Assembly (NCBI RefSeq): GCF_004145845.1
Contig: NZ_SELP01000002.1
Coordinates: 310,001 to 374,000 of the forward strand
DNA length: 64,000 nt
Origin: Loktanella sp. IMCC34160
Lineage (GTDB): Bacteria > Pseudomonadota > Alphaproteobacteria > Rhodobacterales > Rhodobacteraceae
Direction of reading: 5' to 3'
Both the position numbers and the translations under genes were made by a program. Shown one piece after another: positions 44,384-53,841 of this stretch; within the stretch, counting starts at the first letter, position 1, and each line of letters opens with the position of its first letter. The notes below the pieces were generated by a model that had not been told where the DNA came from, did no database searches, and saw only the letters and a program-made list of their open reading frames with translations.

Positions 44384-44962
44384 ATGAGCCTGCCCGAGAT
44401 CATCATCGCCCGCCACGGACAAACCGAATGGAACCGCGCTGGCCGCTGGCAGGGCGGACTTGATTCGCCCCTGACGGCCAAAGGTGAGGATCAGGCGCGT
44501 GGTTTGGGTGAAATTCTTGTCCGAGAGGGGATTGGCCCGGACGGATGGAACTTCCTGACCAGCCCGCAAGGGCGGTCGGTCGACACCGCCCGGATTGCGT
44601 TGGTCGGGATCGGGGCCACGGCGCAAGTTGTTCATGATTTGCGGGAAATCGACGTCGGGACATGGGCAGGTCTGACCGTAGATGAGATCGACAGCAGATG
44701 GCCGGGGCCGGAAGACGAGCGCTTCATCGACAAATACACCCGTGCTCCGGGCGGCGAATCCTTTGACGCGCTTTGGGATCGGGCCGGGGTGATCCTTGGG
44801 TCGCTGAACCGCCCGACGGTCCTGTTCACCCACGGGATGACCTCGCGTTTCCTGCGAACCCGGGCGCTGGGGATGAGCCTTGCCGATCTCATGGACGTGC
44901 CGGGCGGGCAGGGGTGCCTGTTCCGTATCCGCGATGGGGCGCACGAGGTGCTTTGGCCCTGA
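44384..44962 (+). CDS. Histidine phosphatase (phosphoglycerate mutase-like) family protein
   Basis: 192 residues. The catalytic RHG motif is ARHGQTEWN (His11), with the second arginine region LTSPQGRSVDTA, the acid EIDVGTWAG and the second histidine in LFTHGMTSR. Such enzymes dephosphorylate small metabolites or proteins; 2,3-bisphosphoglycerate mutase activity is not implied. It is flanked on both sides by tRNA-Val genes. Substrate unknown. Confidence 0.88.
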   Translation: MSLPEIIIARHGQTEWNRAGRWQGGLDSPLTAKGEDQARGLGEILVREGIGPDGWNFLTSPQGRSVDTARIALVGIGATAQVVHDLREIDVGTWAGLTVDEIDSRWPGPEDERFIDKYTRAPGGESFDALWDRAGVILGSLNRPTVLFTHGMTSRFLRTRALGMSLADLMDVPGGQGCLFRIRDGAHEVLWP

Positions 44963-45011
44963 CGCACAGGCCCTTGCAGGGGCAGGCGGAAGCGGCTAAA
45001 CGGCGCGGGCC

Positions 45012-45087
<76 letters not shown>

Positions 45088-45095
45088 TTCCCCAG

Positions 45096-45623
45096 CTACC
45101 AATCCATGTGGAAATCGAACCAGTCCTGAACCTGTTGCAGGCGGCTGCGGGCGACGGGAATTGCGGCAAGGTCCGGAAGGTCGAAGCCGGGCAGGTGAAT
45201 AGTTGCACGTGCGCCGTCGCGTGTCAGCCGGGGGCAGGCGTGGCGGCACACCCACCAGGACCGGTGCGGGCGGACGCCGTCGCTGTCGTGCAGCTGGTCG
45301 ATCACATCTCCAAGCTTGGCGCGTTGAACGAGGGTTTCCTGTTTCGTCACGACGCGCAGGTAATGCTCCTCGGACGCGATGTAGCGCAGATTGTCGACCC
45401 GGATGCGGCGATCGCCGACTTCAATCATGCGCGGAGACATGTCCGGTGTTCTTGCGGGGGCATCCTGGTTGTCCGGCTTGGCGGCAGGGGGGATGTGCGG
45501 CGACAGATCAAAGGTCGACAGAAGAAACCGCATGAACAATGCCTCGACAATCAGAAGCGTGATCAGAAGAAAAGGGAAGGCCGTGAGGTGATCGAACCGG
45601 TAACTGTCGTCTACCAACCCCAT
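45096..45623 (-). CDS. LytTR DNA-binding protein, 3' part of a split membrane regulator
   Basis: 175 residues: one hydrophobic helix (about 14-35), a Pro/Asp linker, and a LytTR DNA-binding domain (65-170: VDNLRYIASEEHYLRVVTK and the HRSWWVCRHA core). LytTR regulators of this group normally carry four N-terminal membrane helices. Here the preceding open frame supplies three of them and ends in TAG three codons before this ATG, in the same frame. It may be translated by reinitiation, or both parts may be remnants of one broken gene. Confidence 0.75.
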   Translation of the reverse strand: MGLVDDSYRFDHLTAFPFLLITLLIVEALFMRFLLSTFDLSPHIPPAAKPDNQDAPARTPDMSPRMIEVGDRRIRVDNLRYIASEEHYLRVVTKQETLVQRAKLGDVIDQLHDSDGVRPHRSWWVCRHACPRLTRDGARATIHLPGFDLPDLAAIPVARSRLQQVQDWFDFHMDW

Positions 45624-45629
45624 TTGCGC

Positions 45630-46034
45630 CTAGAGCATCACGAAGAAGACGGCGGTGAATTCCACGGTTGTCAGAATTGGCAGGTAGATTTTCGGCGTTG
45701 GCCGTCCGTAGGTCAGGGCCGACAGGCAGGCAAAGACCAGTAGCTTGCTGAGCACCAGGAGACCTGCGGCGACCTGCCAGATCAGCACTTCGTAGAGAAG
45801 GGGCATATGCCCCCTGTAACCATGCGGGTTAGTGCCAAAGATCGCGATGGCCACGAGGCTGACCAGCCCCAAAGTTCGCCAGTTGCAGATCAGGGTCCAG
45901 ATTTGGGCGAAGGACAGCGGATGAACCCTGCCAAACATGTCAACCAGACGCATTTCATGACAAAACCGTGGCGAACGGCGGATCTTTTGATCAACTTGAT
46001 GGATGAGTACGGGCTGGGGTTCGGTTTCGTCCAT
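45630..46034 (-). CDS. Membrane part of a split LytTR regulator
   Basis: Up to 134 residues with three hydrophobic helices (about 46-66, 78-100 and 113-134). It ends abruptly inside the third (VFFVML, then TAG at 45632-45630). The frame continues without shift through AQ to the ATG of the LytTR part, which begins a fourth helix. The true start is uncertain: the ATG at 46034 has no clear ribosome binding site, and one at 45953 is possible. Best read as the 5' part of one regulator interrupted by a nonsense codon. Confidence 0.6.
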   Translation of the reverse strand: MDETEPQPVLIHQVDQKIRRSPRFCHEMRLVDMFGRVHPLSFAQIWTLICNWRTLGLVSLVAIAIFGTNPHGYRGHMPLLYEVLIWQVAAGLLVLSKLLVFACLSALTYGRPTPKIYLPILTTVEFTAVFFVML

Positions 46035-46303
46035 CGAGTGGTCTGTAATCTGTTTTCCGGTGTTTTCAGGTTAACGAGTTGGCCCCTAGGCGCGGTCGCC
46101 GCAAAGGTTGACCGCGCGCCTGTGCCGCGTGCCCTGCACTTGTGATCAAAACTGCCGGCCACGCTAGCGTCTTAGCATTTCCCGATCAACAGTGTCGTTG
46201 GACGCCTCACCGAGAATTCAAGTGGATTTTACCAAATCCGGGCCGGTGTTGACGCACGGTTTTCTTGTATGTTGGAAAATCGGAAAATTGCGCCGAACGG
46301 CGC
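46035..46303. other. Intergenic region without a recognised gene
   Basis: About 270 bases, AT-richer than average, between the split LytTR gene and the tRNA-Asp promoter. No convincing open frame, repeat or RNA structure was found. It should hold the promoter of the LytTR gene on the minus strand. Confidence 0.5.
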
Positions 46304-46332
46304 TTGACGGGGGGCGGGCCTGCCCGTAGAAG
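46304..46332 (+). promoter_or_regulatory. Sigma-70 promoter of the tRNA-Asp pair
   Basis: TTGACG (46304-46309), a 17-base spacer and TAGAAG (46327-46332). It lies 38 bases before the first tRNA-Asp. Strong -35 match and optimal spacing. Confidence 0.6.
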
Positions 46333-46370
46333 GCGCCTCACGTTCGGTCGAATGGCCGAAAGACAGATAC

Positions 46371-46447
46371 GCGGTTGTAGCTCAGTTGGTTAGAGTACCG
46401 GCCTGTCACGCCGGGGGTCGCGGGTTCGAGCCCCGTCAACCGCGCCA
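46371..46447 (+). tRNA. tRNA-Asp(GTC), copy 1
   Basis: Acceptor GCGGTTG / CAACCGC, anticodon arm CCGGC-CTGTCAC-GCCGG with anticodon GTC, T arm CGGG-TTCGAGC-CCCG, discriminator G, encoded CCA. Confidence 0.96.
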
Positions 46448-46477
46448 CTGTCTTTCTTGCCCGACGCAGACGTATGC

Positions 46478-46554
46478 GCGGTTGTAGCTCAGTTGGTTAG
46501 AGTACCGGCCTGTCACGCCGGGGGTCGCGGGTTCGAGCCCCGTCAACCGCGCCA
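46478..46554 (+). tRNA. tRNA-Asp(GTC), copy 2
   Basis: Identical over all 77 bases to the first tRNA-Asp and 30 bases downstream of it, presumably one transcript. Confidence 0.96.
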
Positions 46555-46660
46555 CTTTCCCCTCCCGATGGACGATGAAAGACCAGAACACCTCTGCGTG
46601 GTCTCGGGCTTGTTATATTTGTAAAATGGAATATGTTTGGACTGCTGACAGGAGGGTCCC

Positions 46661-46888
46661 GTGCAGTTTCTTGATCAAATCCCGTGGAATATCGTCATCA
46701 TCGCCGCCCTGACGCTTGGGCTGGCGCCGTTCTTTCCGGAGCCGCATATCTGGGAAAAGCTGAAGATGCTGGTGGCCGGAACGCTGTCGCGTCCGGTCGA
46801 TATCTTTGACTTGCTGATGCATGGCGCACCGTGGCTTTTGTTGATTGCCAAGGGGCTGCGGGAAGTGTTGCGCGGCCAGGGGGCCTGA
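46661..46888 (+). CDS. Conserved small membrane protein with GTG start
   Basis: 75 residues from a GTG with GGAGGG seven bases upstream. A hydrophobic helix (about 9-25) precedes FFPEPHIWEKLKMLVAG (24-40), an amphipathic stretch, and a second hydrophobic helix (about 54-64). I recognise the pattern as a small protein recurrent in proteobacteria, sometimes labelled RND transporter without support. Function unknown. Confidence 0.75.
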   Translation: MQFLDQIPWNIVIIAALTLGLAPFFPEPHIWEKLKMLVAGTLSRPVDIFDLLMHGAPWLLLIAKGLREVLRGQGA

Positions 46889-46914
46889 CCGCGCAGTTCA
46901 TTTGCCGGTGACGA

Positions 46915-48291
46915 TTAGCGCGACAGGGCGTCCAGCACCCGCGCCCAGCTGCGGATGCCCTTGTGGAAACTCTGGACGTCGTATTTTTCGTTCGGGCTGT
47001 GGATGGCGTCGTCGTCATTGGCGAAACCGATCAACATGGCGTCCATCCCGAGGATCGTCTTGAAGTAGCCGGCGATCGGGATCGACCCGCCCATGCCGAC
47101 CAGCACCGCCTCGCGGTTCCATTCATCGGACAGGGCCTGCCGCGCCAGTTCAAACTCGGGCCGGTCGGTATTCATGACCGATGCGGGCGCCCCTTCCAGA
47201 TCGTTGTCCCAGGTCACGCGCGCATCCGGCGATAGCCGGTCTTCGACATGCTTGCGCACCTTGACCCGCAGGTCGTCGGGGTCCATGTCGCCCACCAGCC
47301 GGCAGGTGATCTTGCAATGCGCCTCTGCCGGGATCACGGTCTTGGACCCGGCCCCCTGATATCCGCCCCAGAGCCCGTTCACCTCGAGCGTGGGGCGCGA
47401 CCATTGCTGTTCCAGCGTGGAATAGCCCGCCTCGCCATGGGGGCGGCTGTAGCCGACGGAGTTGAGGTAGGTGGCTTCGTCGAAGCCCGAGTTCTCCCAC
47501 TGACGCAGGATCTCTGCCGGGACCTCGTGGACACCGTCATAAAACCCCTCGACCGCAACCCGGCCCGTATCATCATGGAACGAGGCGACGATGCGGGCGA
47601 TTTCCTTCAGCGGGTTCAGGCCGGGGCCGCCATAATGCCCCGAATGCAGGTCGATCCTGGGGCCGTGGATGGTGAATTCATCCTTCAGCATCCCCCGCAG
47701 TTGCGAGGCAATGGACGGCACGCCGGGCGAGACCATGGAGGTGTCGCAGATCAGGGCGATGTCGCTGGTCAGCTCTTCGGCGTTGTCCTTCATGAAAGGG
47801 ATGAGCGAGGGCGAGCCCGATTCTTCTTCGCCCTCAAAGAAGAAGGTGATCGAGCAGGGCAGGGTGCCATTGACGGCGGTCCAGGCGCGGCAGGCCTCGA
47901 CGAAGGTCATCAACTGGCCTTTGTCATCGGACGATCCGCGCCCCCGGATGACCTTGCCGTTCGGGGTGTCTTCGATCCGGGGATCGAACGGCGGGGTCTT
48001 CCACAGGTTCAGCGGGTCCACGGGCTGCACGTCATAATGGCCGTAGAACAGAAGATGCGGACCGTCCCCCCGTACGTGGCCCACCACCATGGGGTGGCCG
48101 GGCGTGACACGCTTTTGCGCATCGACGCCCATGGATTGCAGGTCGGCCACCAGCCAGTCGGCGGCCTTGTCGCACTCTGCCTTATAGGCCGGGTCGGTCG
48201 AGATAGATTCGATCCGCAGAAGGGTCATCAACCGGTCGATGGCGGCGTCCAGATCGGTGTCGATACGCGACAATACCTGATCGAGGCTCAT
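46915..48291 (-). CDS. M20-family dipeptidase
   Basis: 458 residues of the M20 metallopeptidase family (dipeptidase/carnosinase-like). Zinc site and base: YGHYDVQP (His, Asp), GRGSSDDKG (bridging Asp) and FFFEGEEESGS (catalytic Glu-Glu). A dimerisation domain starts near SGHYGGPGLNPLKE. The frame is open far upstream to 49752 but that part is antisense to hemA; MSLDQVLSRID at 48291 is the start. Substrate not determinable; not in an operon. Confidence 0.93.
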   Translation of the reverse strand: MSLDQVLSRIDTDLDAAIDRLMTLLRIESISTDPAYKAECDKAADWLVADLQSMGVDAQKRVTPGHPMVVGHVRGDGPHLLFYGHYDVQPVDPLNLWKTPPFDPRIEDTPNGKVIRGRGSSDDKGQLMTFVEACRAWTAVNGTLPCSITFFFEGEEESGSPSLIPFMKDNAEELTSDIALICDTSMVSPGVPSIASQLRGMLKDEFTIHGPRIDLHSGHYGGPGLNPLKEIARIVASFHDDTGRVAVEGFYDGVHEVPAEILRQWENSGFDEATYLNSVGYSRPHGEAGYSTLEQQWSRPTLEVNGLWGGYQGAGSKTVIPAEAHCKITCRLVGDMDPDDLRVKVRKHVEDRLSPDARVTWDNDLEGAPASVMNTDRPEFELARQALSDEWNREAVLVGMGGSIPIAGYFKTILGMDAMLIGFANDDDAIHSPNEKYDVQSFHKGIRSWARVLDALSR

Positions 48292-48483
48292 GTCAGGGGC
48301 TCCGTGTTTGTTTGAATTTGGGGGCAGGTTACGCCCCTTGTGGCCACTGTCCATGGCAAACCCTGTGCGATTATGCGGAAGGGGCGGCAAATTGTAGCGT
48401 ATTGCGACAGGGGGCATGGGGTTATATGACCCTTGAAACACCTTTGGCCCCTCGCGCCAAAGAGGCTGCTGCAAGGACGACCC

Positions 48484-49707
48484 ATGGATTACAACGCCCA
48501 GCTTGACGCCGCGCTGGACCGGCTGCATTCGGAAGGCCGCTATCGCACGTTCATTGATATCGAGCGCAAGCGCGGGCATTTCCCCCATGCGGTCTGGACC
48601 CGGCCTGACGGATCCAAGCAGGATATCACCGTCTGGTGCGGCAATGATTACCTTGGCATGGGGCAACACCCGGCGGTCCTGTCGGCCATGGCAGAGGCGC
48701 TGGAAGCGACCGGTGCCGGGTCGGGCGGCACGCGCAACATTTCCGGCACCACCGTCTATCACAAGCGGCTGGAGGCAGAGCTTGCTGACCTTCACCAGAA
48801 GGAAGCGGCGCTGCTGTTCACCTCGGCCTATATCGCCAATGACGCGACGCTGAGCACCCTGCCCAAGCTGTTTCCGGGGCTGATCATCTACTCGGATGAA
48901 TTGAACCACGCCTCGATGATCGAAGGCATTCGCCGCAATGGCGGGGCCAAGCGCATTTTCAAGCATAACGATCTGGCCGACCTGCGGGCCAAGCTGGAAG
49001 CCGACGACCCGGCCGCGCCCAAGCTGATCGCCTTTGAAAGCGTCTATTCGATGGATGGCGATTTCGGCCCGATCGAGGCCCTGTGCGATCTGGCCGACGA
49101 ATTCGGCGCGCTGACCTATCTGGACGAGGTGCACGCGGTCGGCATGTATGGCCCGCGCGGCGGTGGCGTTGCCGAACGCGACGGTCTTCTGGACCGGATC
49201 GACATCATCAATGGCACGCTGGGCAAGGCCTTTGGCGTGCATGGCGGCTATATCGCGGCCAGTGCGAAAATGTGTGACGCGGTGCGGTCTTACGCGCCGG
49301 GCTTCATCTTCACCACCTCGCTTCCGCCGGTTGTGGCGGCAGGGGCGGCGGCGTCGATCCGGGTTCTGAAGGAAGACCAGTCGATCCGGGACCGGCACCA
49401 AGAGGCGGCTGCGGTTCTGAAGCTGCGGCTGAAGGGCCTTGGCCTGCCGATCATCGACCACGGCAGCCATATCGTTCCGGTGATCGTCGGCGATCCGGTG
49501 CATACCAAAAAGCTGTCGGACATGCTGCTGGATCAGTTCGGCATCTACGTGCAGCCGATCAATTTCCCCACCGTCCCGCGCGGGACAGAGCGGCTGCGCT
49601 TCACCCCGTCGCCGGTCCACGGGCCGGGCGAGATCGACAAGCTGATCAAGGCGATGGACGCGCTCTGGTCCCATTGTGCGCTGAATCGCGCCGAAATGGC
49701 GGGTTAA
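48484..49707 (+). CDS. hemA: 5-aminolevulinate synthase
   Basis: 407 residues. It condenses glycine and succinyl-CoA to ALA, the alphaproteobacterial C4 route to haem, sirohaem and (bacterio)chlorophyll. The PLP lysine is Lys248 in [12 protein letters not shown], the same number as in Rhodobacter ALAS. Also seen are CGNDYLGMG (glycine site), [10 protein letters not shown] and [10 protein letters not shown]. The start [11 protein letters not shown] at 48484 follows AAGGAC; 17 in-frame codons upstream are not conserved. It supplies precursor for the sirohaem made by cysG. Confidence 0.97.
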   Translation: MDYNAQLDAALDRLHSEGRYRTFIDIERKRGHFPHAVWTRPDGSKQDITVWCGNDYLGMGQHPAVLSAMAEALEATGAGSGGTRNISGTTVYHKRLEAELADLHQKEAALLFTSAYIANDATLSTLPKLFPGLIIYSDELNHASMIEGIRRNGGAKRIFKHNDLADLRAKLEADDPAAPKLIAFESVYSMDGDFGPIEALCDLADEFGALTYLDEVHAVGMYGPRGGGVAERDGLLDRIDIINGTLGKAFGVHGGYIAASAKMCDAVRSYAPGFIFTTSLPPVVAAGAAASIRVLKEDQSIRDRHQEAAAVLKLRLKGLGLPIIDHGSHIVPVIVGDPVHTKKLSDMLLDQFGIYVQPINFPTVPRGTERLRFTPSPVHGPGEIDKLIKAMDALWSHCALNRAEMAG

Positions 49708-49823
49708 GATTTTTCGGCGGGTGCGCCCGGTTTTGGTGTATGCTAGGCGCAATTAAAGCGCTTGGGAAAACTCGAATCGATTCCCATTGCGCAGAGGCAA
49801 ATTGGGCAGTTTGGGACAGCCGG

Positions 49824-51002
49824 ATGATTTTGAAGGGCTTCAAGCGCAAGCAAGCCGTCGAGGAAGTTGAACCCAAAGGGTTCGATGCCTACGAGCTGCG
49901 TCTTGGGGACCTCATGCGCGGTGAGCGGGCGACCCTGGGCAAGAGCCTGCTGGACGTTCAGCGCGAGCTGAAAATCAAGGCCGCTTATATCGCAGCTATC
50001 GAAAACGCCGACCCGTCGGCCTTTGATACCCCCGGTTTCATCGCGGGCTATGTGCGGTCCTACGCCCGCTATCTGGGTATGGATCCGGATCAGGCATTTG
50101 CGACCTTCTGCAAGGAAAGCGGATTTTCCACGGCGCATGGCATGTCGGCGGCGGCTTCTTCGGTCCGGCCGACGCGTGAAGAACGGCTGGGAAACCGCGG
50201 CGACGCGGATATATTCGCAACCCCCGCCACGCCCTTTGCCCCCGGCAAGGACGCCTTGCTGTCGCATGTAGAGCCGGGCGCGGTCGGGTCCGTTCTCGTG
50301 CTGGTCCTGCTGATCGGCGGGCTGGGCTTTGGTGCCTGGACCGTGTTGCAGGAAGTCCAGAAGGTTCAGTTCGCCCCGGTGGAACAGGCCCCCGTTGTGG
50401 TGGCCGATGTGGACCCGCTGGCCGGTGGCGCGGGTGCAGGCGACGCGGTCGCCGTCTTTACCCCGCCCTCGACCGAGGCGCTGGACCGGCTTTACCGTCC
50501 GCAGGCGCTGGACGTGCCGGTTCTGGTCAGCCGCGATGGTCCGATCTCGACCCTTGATCCGGCCTCGATCGGCAGTTTCGCCCCCGAGGCGGCCGAGTTC
50601 GCCACCGATCTGGCCGTTCTGCCCACCGATGTGGCCGAAGGCAGCCCGGTGCGCGTTACCGACGGGCCGGTGCCCGAGGTGCAGATCGTCGCCGTGCGCC
50701 CGGCCTGGGTCCGGGTCCGGTCCGCCGATGGCACCGTGATCTACGAAGGAATCATGGAGGCCGGCGCCACTTATGACCTCGCCCAGACCGAGGAACCCGC
50801 GACCCTGCGCGTCGGCGAATCCGGGGCGATCTATTTCGCGGTCAACGGGGTCCACTACGGCCCCGCCGGGGACACCGGCACAATCACCTCGAACCTGGCA
50901 CTGTCGGTCGACAATCTGACCACCGCTTACCAGGTGGCGGACCTGAGCGGCGACGCCGACCTTGCCGCCGTGGTCAATGTGGCCGAAGTCACCACCGACT
51001 GA
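49824..51002 (+). CDS. RodZ-like HTH / membrane / DUF4115 protein
   Basis: 392 residues: a cytoplasmic HTH_25 domain ([36 protein letters not shown], about 25-60, and [16 protein letters not shown]), a single transmembrane helix (about 153-175), a Pro/Ala-rich periplasmic linker and a C-terminal DUF4115 domain (about 285-375, [25 protein letters not shown]). This order is that of RodZ, which ties MreB to the membrane. It precedes ispG, as it often does. The start at 49824 is used; the upstream frame is promoter sequence. Confidence 0.88.
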   Translation: MILKGFKRKQAVEEVEPKGFDAYELRLGDLMRGERATLGKSLLDVQRELKIKAAYIAAIENADPSAFDTPGFIAGYVRSYARYLGMDPDQAFATFCKESGFSTAHGMSAAASSVRPTREERLGNRGDADIFATPATPFAPGKDALLSHVEPGAVGSVLVLVLLIGGLGFGAWTVLQEVQKVQFAPVEQAPVVVADVDPLAGGAGAGDAVAVFTPPSTEALDRLYRPQALDVPVLVSRDGPISTLDPASIGSFAPEAAEFATDLAVLPTDVAEGSPVRVTDGPVPEVQIVAVRPAWVRVRSADGTVIYEGIMEAGATYDLAQTEEPATLRVGESGAIYFAVNGVHYGPAGDTGTITSNLALSVDNLTTAYQVADLSGDADLAAVVNVAEVTTD

Positions 51003-51094
51003 TCCCTGACAATCCGCGCCCGCGCCTGTTGCCCTTGGCCCCGGGGCGGCTTACCTATGCGCGGACAGTTTCGGCCACCATTCAGGACGCCCCG

Positions 51095-52219
51095 ATGACC
51101 CACAACCCCGTCCGCCCCTGGCGCAACATCGACCGCCGCAAAAGCCGCCAGATCATGGTGGGCAACGTGCCGGTCGGGGGGGATGCGCCGATTTCCGTGC
51201 AGACGATGACCAACACGCTGACCACGGATGTAAAGGCTACCATCGCGCAGGTGCAGGCGGCGGCCGAGGCCGGGGCGGACATCGTCCGCATCTCGGTCCC
51301 GGACGAGGCCTCCTCTAAGGCATTGAAAGAGATCGTTGCGGAAAGCCCGGTGCCAATCGTGGCGGATATCCATTTCCACTATCGCCGGGGGATCGAGGCG
51401 GCAGAGGCGGGCGCGGCCTGCCTGCGGATCAACCCCGGAAATATCGGCAGCCCGGACCGGGTGCGCGAGGTGATCAAGGCCGCCCGCGACCACAACTGTT
51501 CGATCCGGATCGGGGTGAACGCCGGCAGTCTGGAAAAGCACCTTCTGGACAAATACGGCGAACCCTGTCCGGCGGCGATGGTCGAAAGCGGGCTGGATCA
51601 CATCAGGATCCTGCAGGACAACGATTTTCACGAATTCAAGATCAGCGTGAAGGCGTCTGACGTGTTCCTTGCCGCCGCCGCCTATCAGGAATTGGCCGAG
51701 GCGACGGACGCCCCGATCCACCTTGGGATTACCGAAGCCGGGGGGCTGATGACCGGCACCATCAAATCGGCCATCGGGCTGGGCAACCTGTTGTGGATGG
51801 GGATCGGTGACACGATCCGCGTCAGCCTCTCCGCTGATCCGGTGGAAGAGGTGAAGGTCGGCTATGAGATCCTGAAGTCGCTGGGTCTGCGGCACCGGGG
51901 CGTGAATATCATTTCCTGCCCCTCCTGCGCCCGGCAGGGGTTCGACGTGATCAAGACGGTCGAGGCGCTGGAAGACCGGCTGGCCCATATCAAGACCCCG
52001 ATGAGCCTGTCGATCATCGGCTGCGTCGTCAACGGGCCCGGAGAGGCGCTGATGACCGACGTGGGCTTTACCGGCGGCGGGGCCGGGTCGGGCATGGTCT
52101 ATCTGGCGGGCAAGCAAAGCCACAAGATGTCCAACGACCGGATGATCGACCACATCGTCGAAGAGGTCGAAAAGAAAGCGGCCGAGCTGGAGGCCGCCGC
52201 GAGTTCCGAGGCGAAATGA
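51095..52219 (+). CDS. ispG: 4-hydroxy-3-methylbut-2-enyl diphosphate synthase
   Basis: 374 residues. Penultimate step of the MEP isoprenoid pathway, a [4Fe-4S] enzyme. The TIM-barrel part has [20 protein letters not shown] and [10 protein letters not shown]. The cluster domain has SCPSCARQG (two Cys) and GCVVNGPGE (third Cys) and the final glutamate ligand. The gene after it starts in the ATGA of its stop. Essential in organisms without the mevalonate route. Confidence 0.96.
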   Translation: MTHNPVRPWRNIDRRKSRQIMVGNVPVGGDAPISVQTMTNTLTTDVKATIAQVQAAAEAGADIVRISVPDEASSKALKEIVAESPVPIVADIHFHYRRGIEAAEAGAACLRINPGNIGSPDRVREVIKAARDHNCSIRIGVNAGSLEKHLLDKYGEPCPAAMVESGLDHIRILQDNDFHEFKISVKASDVFLAAAAYQELAEATDAPIHLGITEAGGLMTGTIKSAIGLGNLLWMGIGDTIRVSLSADPVEEVKVGYEILKSLGLRHRGVNIISCPSCARQGFDVIKTVEALEDRLAHIKTPMSLSIIGCVVNGPGEALMTDVGFTGGGAGSGMVYLAGKQSHKMSNDRMIDHIVEEVEKKAAELEAAASSEAK

Positions 52220-52911
52220 GTGATTTAATCGATCAGCTTGAAACCCTCATCGCGATGCACCGGGAACGGGGACGCCCGATTGCGAAATATGCCAAGCGAA
52301 AGCGCCCTGACCCGCGCCGGAGGGCGATGATCGAGTCCCTTGCGGATTGGGTGCCGGAGGACCTGTTCCTGCTCTACGAACGGTATGATGGTGCCGAACC
52401 GCCCCAGACCATGTGGCAGGGACTGGGCAATTTCTTTGGTCCGTTCTTTTGGCATGCGTCGGACATTCTGAAGATCATAAATAGGACCTCGAAGTTGCGA
52501 ACACCTTTCCCTCTTTGCGACGAGATCGCTCTCTGTCAATCGGTCAGTGCACCAGACCTGACACTTTCGCCGATTGGACATAGCTATGTCCTTACAGCAA
52601 CTCGGTCTCCGAATAGCGATGTTCGCTATCCAGCATTCGATACTCTTGGCTCAATGATCGAAACCTACATCGCGGCCATGAATGCGGGTGTCTGGAGCTT
52701 CGCGGAAGACGGATCGAGCCGGATCGACAAGGCGGAATTCGCGGATCTGGTCAGCCAGTTCAACACTCATTGCGACTTTTGGGCGTTGGACCGGGATGGG
52801 AAGGCGGATTTCGATATGCCGGCCTATGAACGCGGCGAGCGTCGGCCCAGACTGGAACCGGTTTCCGGTCAAGACCTGCTTGCGGCTTCGGGGTTTGACC
52901 TCAGGGCGTAG
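52216..52911 (+). CDS. Hypothetical protein coupled to ispG, possibly SMI1/KNR4-like
   Basis: 231 residues, not firmly recognised. [19 protein letters not shown] (45-63) resembles the opening of SMI1/KNR4-type domains (an acidic helix, then a Y-x-x-x-D/N-G turn), and the later [20 protein letters not shown] resembles their C-terminal helix. That fold occurs in immunity proteins of polymorphic toxins and elsewhere. The ATG overlaps the ispG stop (ATGA). The middle of the gene (about 52430-52650) is clearly AT-richer than its neighbours, which suggests recent acquisition. Confidence 0.7.
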   Translation: MSDLIDQLETLIAMHRERGRPIAKYAKRKRPDPRRRAMIESLADWVPEDLFLLYERYDGAEPPQTMWQGLGNFFGPFFWHASDILKIINRTSKLRTPFPLCDEIALCQSVSAPDLTLSPIGHSYVLTATRSPNSDVRYPAFDTLGSMIETYIAAMNAGVWSFAEDGSSRIDKAEFADLVSQFNTHCDFWALDRDGKADFDMPAYERGERRPRLEPVSGQDLLAASGFDLRA

Positions 52912-53036
52912 CGCCGCAGCTGTTGGACATTCGTGCCTAACCTTTTGCCCCCAGGACGGACAAACCGAAGGGCGTCCTAGAAATCGGCGACGGGGCGCAT
53001 TTCCAGTTCAACTACTGATCGGCCAACCAAAGACAA

Positions 53037-53062
53037 GAAAGGCGGGCTAGGGCCCGCCTTTC
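53037..53062. terminator. Bidirectional terminator
   Basis: AAAGGCGGGC / GCCCGCCTTT with a TAGG loop, T-runs on both strands, between the convergent ispG-linked gene and the DsbA-like gene. It serves both. Confidence 0.9.
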
Positions 53063-53084
53063 TGCGTTTCAGGGCATCGGATGG

Positions 53085-53840
53085 TCAGCCATCGGCCCGC
53101 AGCGAGGCGGCGTATTGCTGCATCACGTTCAGCGGCACGTAGCCGCGCAGCATCTGGTCATCCATCACGAAGGTCGGGGTGCCCGAGATGTTCAGCCGTT
53201 GGGCCAGCAGCCGGTTCTCTTCCAGCACCCGCGTGACCTCGTCACTGGTCATCCGCTCAAGGATCGGGTCAGGCTCCAGTCCAAAGGTCTCGGCCAGCCG
53301 CACAAGGCTGTCGGCGGTGATATCGCCCCGCACCTGCATCAGCGCGTCATGCACGTTCTTATACGCATCGTCGCCATGCAACTGATGCACCGCGACCGCG
53401 AAGCGCGACGACAGGACCGACTGTTCGCCAAGGATCGGGAATTCCTTCAGGATGAAGCGGATGTTGCCATCCTGCGCGACCAGCGCCTCGACCTCTTCGA
53501 AGGCGCGTTTGCAGTAGGTGCAGCGATAATCCATGAACTCGACAAGGCTGATGTCGCCCTCGGGGTTGCCGCCGACCCAGGAGAACCCGTCGTTGAACAG
53601 GGCGTCCGCATTGGCGCGGGCAAGATCCTCGTCGGCCTGCGCCTCGGCCACGGCCTGACGGTCTTCCAGGACGGCGATCGCCTCCATCAGAACCTCGGGG
53701 TTTTCCAGAAGATAGGCCCGCACTTCGTCGCGGAAGGCTGCGCGTTCCTCGTCGGTCATCGTGGCCATGTCAAAGGCACTGGCCGACCCGGCCAGAAGAC
53801 CAAGGGCAAGGGCAGCGGGGGCGAAAAGGCGTTTCAGCAT
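53085..53840 (-). CDS. DsbA-family thiol-disulfide oxidoreductase (periplasmic)
   Basis: 251 residues. The signal peptide (1-22, cleavage after SASA) is followed by an N-terminal helical segment (23-75) and a thioredoxin fold with C107-T-Y-C110 and the cis-proline GTPTFV. The CxYC site and the extra N-terminal helical part resemble the Com1/ScsC-like DsbA group, whose members can be isomerases as well as oxidases. It starts 2 bases after the M48 protease gene, so the two envelope quality-control genes form an operon. Confidence 0.9.
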   Translation of the reverse strand: MLKRLFAPAALALGLLAGSASAFDMATMTDEERAAFRDEVRAYLLENPEVLMEAIAVLEDRQAVAEAQADEDLARANADALFNDGFSWVGGNPEGDISLVEFMDYRCTYCKRAFEEVEALVAQDGNIRFILKEFPILGEQSVLSSRFAVAVHQLHGDDAYKNVHDALMQVRGDITADSLVRLAETFGLEPDPILERMTSDEVTRVLEENRLLAQRLNISGTPTFVMDDQMLRGYVPLNVMQQYAASLRADG

Positions 53841-53841
53841 G

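Noticed and set aside
48390-48470. PpsR/CrtJ-type site (TGT...ACA) upstream of hemA
   Set aside because: TGTAGCGTATTGCGACA has 11 bases between TGT and ACA, whereas the consensus needs 12. No FNR-type TTGAT-N4-ATCAA was found either.
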